Part shown: positions 59,995 through 64,000 of the stretch, one piece after another
Layout of the letters: each line of letters opens with the position of its first letter
Position numbering within the stretch: position 1 is the stretch's first letter
Translations under genes and position numbers: made by a program
The notes under the pieces: model-generated
Database searches by the model: none
What the model was told of the DNA's origin: nothing
Seen by the model: only the letters and a program-made list of their open reading frames with translations
Source of the DNA: an uncultured Coprococcus sp.
Lineage (GTDB): Bacteria > Bacillota > Clostridia > Lachnospirales > Lachnospiraceae
Assembly: GCA_900548215.1 (NCBI GenBank)
Contig: URJI01000002.1
Span: 11,412 to 75,411 of the forward strand
Length of the DNA: 64,000 nt
Direction of reading: 5' to 3'

Positions 59995-61016
59995 TCAGAT
60001 CTCCTTCCTATCACAAAGCTTGCCACCACTGTAAATATTGCACTGATCATAAGTTCTGTATAGTAGCCCAGTCCTCTGCTGAGTATCATGCCCGGCAGGA
60101 GCAATGTGCTGCCAAATATCGGCAAGAACATCTCCATAAAGAGTTTTTCACTGATTCCCATACCCCCTGGAAGGGGAAGCATATCCACCGCAACTGCTAT
60201 GGCACCCTGCATGAGAATGATAAGCCATGCCGATGATCCTGAAAGTCCAAATGCCTTGTACACAAACCATGTAGCTGCAAATAGTGATAATCTTTGCATA
60301 ACTGTTATAATGAACACTACCACCAGCATCCCGAAATGTCCTATCATGTAATCCGCAGTCTGGTTATACTTTTCCATTGATTCCGCGAGCTTTTCCTCAC
60401 GGGACTTCTTGTGTCTTAAAAACTTCATCCGCTCAAGAAATCTGCTGCCATTCACCACAAATGCCTTTGCAAGCGATGGGTGGAACGCAAACAGCACCAT
60501 ACCAGCCACGCACACAACATTAAGTACAAGCCCAAGGTAAAATACCCACTGCACATCATCTATATATGTATGTATAAAACTCTGTCCAAATATGGCTATT
60601 CCAAGTCCCAGAAGTACCAGCACCAGCTTGTAAGTGATCGTCACTATGAGCAGCACCTGTGTGGAAACAGGGATTGGTATCTTCTTTTTCTTCATATAAT
60701 ATATCTGAGCCGGCTGTCCCCCCGACGCAGAGGGTGTGATGCAGCTGAAAAAGAATCCAACCGACGAGAACAGGAAACAGGTTCCCCTGTCTACCTTCAC
60801 GCCAAGATTCCGCATCATATAGTGTATGATAATTGATTCTCCCCATATAAATACCACGACACATGCCACTCCCGGTACGAGCCACCAAGGATTCACCGTC
60901 TGAAGTATATCAGATATCTGTCCTATATCCTCGCCGTGAAACACTCCGTATACAGTTCCGGCAAATATGAGAGCCAGGAACAATACGTTGAACACCATCT
61001 TTTTCTTATTTTCCAT
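59991..61016 (-). CDS. YbhN/UPF0104-type flippase-like membrane protein
   Basis: This 341-residue protein has eight helices of the LPG-synthase transmembrane family. Typical motifs are SVGFFFSCITPSASGGQPAQIYYMKKKKIP (start of the family signature) and DMLPLPGGMGISEKLFMEMF. Without the MprF catalytic domain it would be a lipid flippase or regulator. It overlaps the next gene. Confidence 0.85.
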   Translation of the reverse strand: MENKKKMVFNVLFLALIFAGTVYGVFHGEDIGQISDILQTVNPWWLVPGVACVVVFIWGESIIIHYMMRNLGVKVDRGTCFLFSSVGFFFSCITPSASGGQPAQIYYMKKKKIPIPVSTQVLLIVTITYKLVLVLLGLGIAIFGQSFIHTYIDDVQWVFYLGLVLNVVCVAGMVLFAFHPSLAKAFVVNGSRFLERMKFLRHKKSREEKLAESMEKYNQTADYMIGHFGMLVVVFIITVMQRLSLFAATWFVYKAFGLSGSSAWLIILMQGAIAVAVDMLPLPGGMGISEKLFMEMFLPIFGSTLLLPGMILSRGLGYYTELMISAIFTVVASFVIGRRSE

Positions 61017-61177
61017 TTAACTTACTATCCTTTTCATATCCGGGGCAATTCCCCTGTAAATACAGTGCGAACTTCATGCACAATGCTAGTATATCATGGA
61101 TCATTCAATTAAATGGCAAAAAAGGGTGGTTTTTACTTTAATTATTTGTAATGTGAGTTTTATGTGGCATACACATT

Positions 61178-61900
61178 CTATTTTTCACTGTTCAGGATCG
61201 GCAAATTCTGCCCCTCCTCCCAGAGAGTCGCAACCTCAGTTCCATCCTTGTGGCAATACACTATCTTATTTATAACTCTTGGCTCCTCATCGCCATAGTA
61301 TATATCTGAACTTCCTGTATGCTCATGTTCTGTCTGAGGGATAGCCGCGCCCTCTCTATATCCTCCAAAGCTCTGGTATGCCTCACCTGACATCCACGAT
61401 CTTGCATTCCCAAATATATCAAGTGATGTCAGTCCCTGCTCCCCGAGATAAAATTTGAATACACCGCTATCCATTTCATCTGAAGTGCTTATATCTACTA
61501 TCTGTCCCATTCCCTCAAGTCCATTCTGGTGAAGGTACAACATTCCGTCTATCTCGACAACCTGGGCAGCCTGCTGGATTCCCGCCGATGTCATCTTTGG
61601 CCACACCTCAGCCCACCTGCAGGTTATCGCCCAGTTGAGCAGTATCCAGAGCAGCACAAATATCAAGATAACCGCTAGCGCTCTTCCTCTTATCTTTTTA
61701 TTTACAAATTTCTTAAACCCTTTGACTCCTGAACTGTCCTCCATTGGAAGCACAAGATGTGATTTCATGCGCTCAACCGTCATCAGGCAGTCCGGACAAT
61801 GCTCTATATGCTCCTCAACTTTTGCCTTGCTCTCCTCGCTGCATACACCATCCACGTAAAGTGGTATGAGATCTTTTATTATTTCACAATCTTTATTCAC
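61178..61900 (-). CDS. zf-HC2 anti-sigma factor
   Basis: This 240-residue protein starts with a zinc-finger anti-sigma domain (CEIIKDLIPLYVDGVCSEES, then VEEHIEHCPDCLM, giving H-x(3)-C-x(2)-C), followed by one helix (ALAVILIFVLLWILLNWAI) and a beta-rich extracellular part. It lies 20 bp downstream of its sigma gene. It should hold the sigma factor until a surface signal arrives. An AGGAGG lies before the start. Confidence 0.9.
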   Translation of the reverse strand: MNKDCEIIKDLIPLYVDGVCSEESKAKVEEHIEHCPDCLMTVERMKSHLVLPMEDSSGVKGFKKFVNKKIRGRALAVILIFVLLWILLNWAITCRWAEVWPKMTSAGIQQAAQVVEIDGMLYLHQNGLEGMGQIVDISTSDEMDSGVFKFYLGEQGLTSLDIFGNARSWMSGEAYQSFGGYREGAAIPQTEHEHTGSSDIYYGDEEPRVINKIVYCHKDGTEVATLWEEGQNLPILNSEK

Positions 61901-61920
61901 TATTCTACCTCCTGTTTCTG

Positions 61921-62442
61921 TTACATTTTATCCATTATCATCATTCTGGCACGGTGATATGTCACTCTCGCCCAGCTCTCCGTCTTGCCAAATATATCAG
62001 CGATCTGTCCGAATCTCAGTTCACCGAATACCCTGAGCGTGAACACTTCTTTATACGGTTCCGGCAGTTCATGCAGTATTCTGTGAATCTTTATAGCCTG
62101 CTCCTTATCAACCGTCTCTGATATGAGATCATACTCCGCATCCCCCATAAGTGCAGCCTGTGACTCTGACCGGTTATTTACCGCGTCACCATCCACCTGC
62201 TCCCTGTTCTGTTTTCCCGCATATGTAAAGTATCTATTCTTGGCTATCTGACAGAGCCAGACCTTTATATCACAGTCTCCTTTGAACCGATCCACAGCTT
62301 TTATCGCTTTAACAAATGTCTCCTGTGTTATGTCTTCGGCTATGTGGGGATTCTTAGACAGTGCCAGCACAAAACGATATACGTCTTTGTAGTACTTTTC
62401 GTATATTTCTTCTATTCCATTTTTTTCTTTTCCTGACGCCAA
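61921..62442 (-). CDS. ECF-type RNA polymerase sigma factor
   Basis: This 173-residue protein has region 2 (YEKYYKDVYRFVLALSKNPHIAEDITQETFVKAI) and region 4 (LPEPYKEVFTLRVFGELRFGQIADIFGKTESWARVTYHRA). It is paired with the zf-HC2 anti-sigma. The two ECF systems in the window are of different groups. GGGAGG lies before the start. Confidence 0.93.
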   Translation of the reverse strand: MASGKEKNGIEEIYEKYYKDVYRFVLALSKNPHIAEDITQETFVKAIKAVDRFKGDCDIKVWLCQIAKNRYFTYAGKQNREQVDGDAVNNRSESQAALMGDAEYDLISETVDKEQAIKIHRILHELPEPYKEVFTLRVFGELRFGQIADIFGKTESWARVTYHRARMMIMDKM

Positions 62443-62581
62443 GTTTTTTACCTCCCTTCACATATAAGACCAGTATAATTGAAAAACGTTACAAAAAGAT
62501 AAAAATAATACATATTTTTGTCGAATTTCATTCCAGCTATTATTTTTACCCTGCCACTTTTTCTATAAATTACACAGAAAA

Positions 62582-62612
62582 AGAGAGATGAAAATATAAC
62601 TTCACCTCTCTT
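62582..62612 (-). terminator. Terminator of the XRE regulator gene
   Basis: AAGAGAGGTGAAG-type stem on the minus strand with TTTTTC after it, 74 bp beyond the gene. Confidence 0.75.
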
Positions 62613-62685
62613 CCAGTTTAAAAATCCAATTATCTACAGTATTCAATTGCCTTGTAATACTACAATATATTCGGCACCAGCTATT

Positions 62686-63453
62686 CTATCTTTTCTTGTA
62701 CATAACCAGCTCCGGATTTGTACCTTCCGCCTCATATGTCGATATCAAAATAAAATCCATATCCGCCAGAACTCCAAAGTATCTGTCTCCGCCGAATTCG
62801 CATTCCAGCTGATTCCCCAGATATGTCTTCTCGTCATCAAGGAATCTGACATTCATGCCATTTGGCAGACGATACTCGAGATTCACATATTTGCCAACAA
62901 GCGCATTGAGTCTTTCAAGACGGGGCATTCCTTCTATATGAAGCGCATTGATCTCATCTATGAGCTTACCTTTAAATACCTCAAACTGGCCATTGTCACT
63001 TAGCTGCTCATAACGCTTCCAATAGTCAAGTTTCGGCAGCATCTCTTTCAAATATTCTCTGGCCTGCTCCTCGGAAAAGTTCTCGCCCACCATGTTCTTC
63101 ACACACACTTCTATCAGGTCATCCATGTTGCTGTAGGTATAAGTACCGTCGGCATAACACCATTTGCAGTAATCCTCGTTCAGTGAACCGTCGCTGTCAC
63201 GTCCCATAATGTTATCGTCCTCAATGGGCATTCCGCAGCACTGACAAATAAGTTTTCTCGGTGCCCCCAGCAGTGTATTTATTGATACGTCCAGCTCCTT
63301 TGAAAGGAGCTTAAGCGTATCTGTGTTCGGCACCGTCTCGCCATTCTCCCAGCGCGACACCGCCTGCCTTGTGACCATGACCTTCTCTGCCAGGTCATCC
63401 TGGGATAATCCCCTTTTTGTTCTAAGTTCTAATATAATGTCCTTTGTCTCCAT
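62686..63453 (-). CDS. XRE-family regulator with zinc ribbon
   Basis: This 255-residue protein has an N-terminal HTH_3 domain (ILELRTKRGLSQDDLAEKVM, then VTRQAVSRWENGETVPNTDT), a zinc-ribbon part (CQCCGMPIEDD and DYCKWCYADG), and a C-terminal domain of about 110 residues with maltose-acetyltransferase-like MNVRFLDDEKTYLGNQLECE. The ribbon is a known zinc-ribbon regulator module in Clostridia. GGAGG lies eight bases before the ATG at 63453. Targets are not known. Confidence 0.82.
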   Translation of the reverse strand: METKDIILELRTKRGLSQDDLAEKVMVTRQAVSRWENGETVPNTDTLKLLSKELDVSINTLLGAPRKLICQCCGMPIEDDNIMGRDSDGSLNEDYCKWCYADGTYTYSNMDDLIEVCVKNMVGENFSEEQAREYLKEMLPKLDYWKRYEQLSDNGQFEVFKGKLIDEINALHIEGMPRLERLNALVGKYVNLEYRLPNGMNVRFLDDEKTYLGNQLECEFGGDRYFGVLADMDFILISTYEAEGTNPELVMYKKR

Positions 63454-63526
63454 TGCACCCACCTCCGTTATGGGTATCATAACAAATTGTGTGGAATGTG
63501 GAAAGCAACTGGGAGTTGCTCTGTTC

Positions 63527-64000
63527 CTATACCGACTGCGTAAACCGGCATTTCGGGAAGCCCGAGCATCCTATAAATTTGCCAAATTTCCCGGATCTTT
63601 CAACCAACTTTTTCCCACATTCCGGGCATATCATAGACATCTTTGCAGATGCAGACTTAACATCTCCATTTGAGTCCTGCGACATTTTATTGCCGTTCTT
63701 CTTTAAATGATCGGAGGTCTTAGTGCCGTTTTTTTTCGCACCGTCAGATATGGCTTCGGTCTCTTGGGGCTTATCGCTGGCTTCCTCGGGCTTACCGATG
63801 ACCTCTGGGGGCTTACCGATGAGCAGCTCTCGAACCTCTTTAGCTGTTATCATCTCGGCAGTGCACTCTCTCGCAACCCTCACCGGTTTGCACATCCATA
63901 CCGACTTATCTCCTATCATATAGAATCTGAATTTTGCCCTTGTCGCTGCGACATTTACAATATTATTGTTCACCCAGTTGACTGCTCCCATAGATTTGCT
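63527..64000 (-). CDS. C-terminal part of a UvrD/AAA helicase-like protein with topoisomerase zinc finger (5' end outside window)
   Basis: The frame is open at the right edge, so the start lies outside. The visible start NIVNVAATRAKFRFYMIGDK is the last motif (VI) region of superfamily 1 helicases. After a Lys/Glu/Asn-rich linker the protein ends with a topoisomerase-type zinc finger (CPECGKKLVERSGKFGKFIG, then CSGFPKCRF). Such helicase-zinc finger proteins are often 800 or more residues long. An internal ATG at 63991 is not the true start. Confidence 0.75.
   Translation of the reverse strand, partial: SKSMGAVNWVNNNIVNVAATRAKFRFYMIGDKSVWMCKPVRVARECTAEMITAKEVRELLIGKPPEVIGKPEEASDKPQETEAISDGAKKNGTKTSDHLKKNGNKMSQDSNGDVKSASAKMSMICPECGKKLVERSGKFGKFIGCSGFPKCRFTQSV

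Noticed and set aside
1..64000. CRISPR arrays or cas genes
   Set aside because: No regularly spaced repeats beyond the short iterons and palindromes, and no Cas-like protein was seen.

Overview
The window looks like a chromosome segment of an anaerobic, endospore-forming Bacillota, most likely a gut Lachnospiraceae (Coprococcus- or Roseburia-like). Evidence: a cotJABC spore-coat operon, indolepyruvate:ferredoxin oxidoreductase (iorAB), strong AGGAGG-type ribosome binding sites, moderate GC content and no outer-membrane genes. The species is inference. The window starts inside tex and ends inside an AAA/UvrD-like helicase gene.

Layout. 1-15 kb: tex end, cotJABC, a DMT exporter, a degenerate SbcD/YhaO-like membrane metallophosphoesterase, pyrG, HAD hydrolase, ArsR regulator, CPBP protease, ridA, cvfB-like gene, acyl-ACP thioesterase, tRNA-Gln, amidohydrolase, cell-wall amidase. 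15-16.1 kb: a membrane diguanylate cyclase. 16.2-24.15 kb: an integrated filamentous-phage-like element. 24.2-34.7 kb: iorBA, an ECF sigma / anti-sigma / vWA lipoprotein operon, a small alarmone synthetase, tRNA-Arg and several unknowns. 34.8-46 kb: amidohydrolase, SstT-type symporter, MetE-like methyltransferase, a heterodimeric ABC exporter with a long structured leader, FeoA-like protein, ilvE. 46-64 kb: flavin reductase, anion transporter, glycerate kinase, secreted surface protein, MFS-LuxR regulator, MATE pump, ROK sugar kinase, uppP, DNA glycosylase, NSS transporter, YbhN-like flippase, a second ECF sigma / zf-HC2 pair and an XRE regulator.

The standout is the ~7.9 kb element at 16216-24138. 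It combines an inovirus morphogenesis set (an ssDNA-binding-like protein, two tandem 54-aa coat proteins, a 609-aa adhesin with signal peptide and C-terminal anchor, small membrane proteins, a Zot/pI ATPase) with a Rep that fuses an HUH endonuclease to an SF3 helicase (CRESS-like) and an IS30-family transposase. The whole phage, not just the transposase gene, is bounded by imperfect ~26-bp inverted repeats and a 16-bp direct repeat. It sits inside the rho-independent terminator hairpin of iorB. At least seven of its genes are under 65 codons and are easily missed, including one on the opposite strand.

Other points of interest are a ~285-bp doubly nested palindromic leader before the ABC exporter, an apparent pseudo-enzyme metallophosphoesterase, remnants of an HD-domain gene and an immunity-like gene beside glycerate kinase, and a palindromic repeat cluster after tRNA-Gln. 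All functions are inferred from sequence reading alone; no database search was run.
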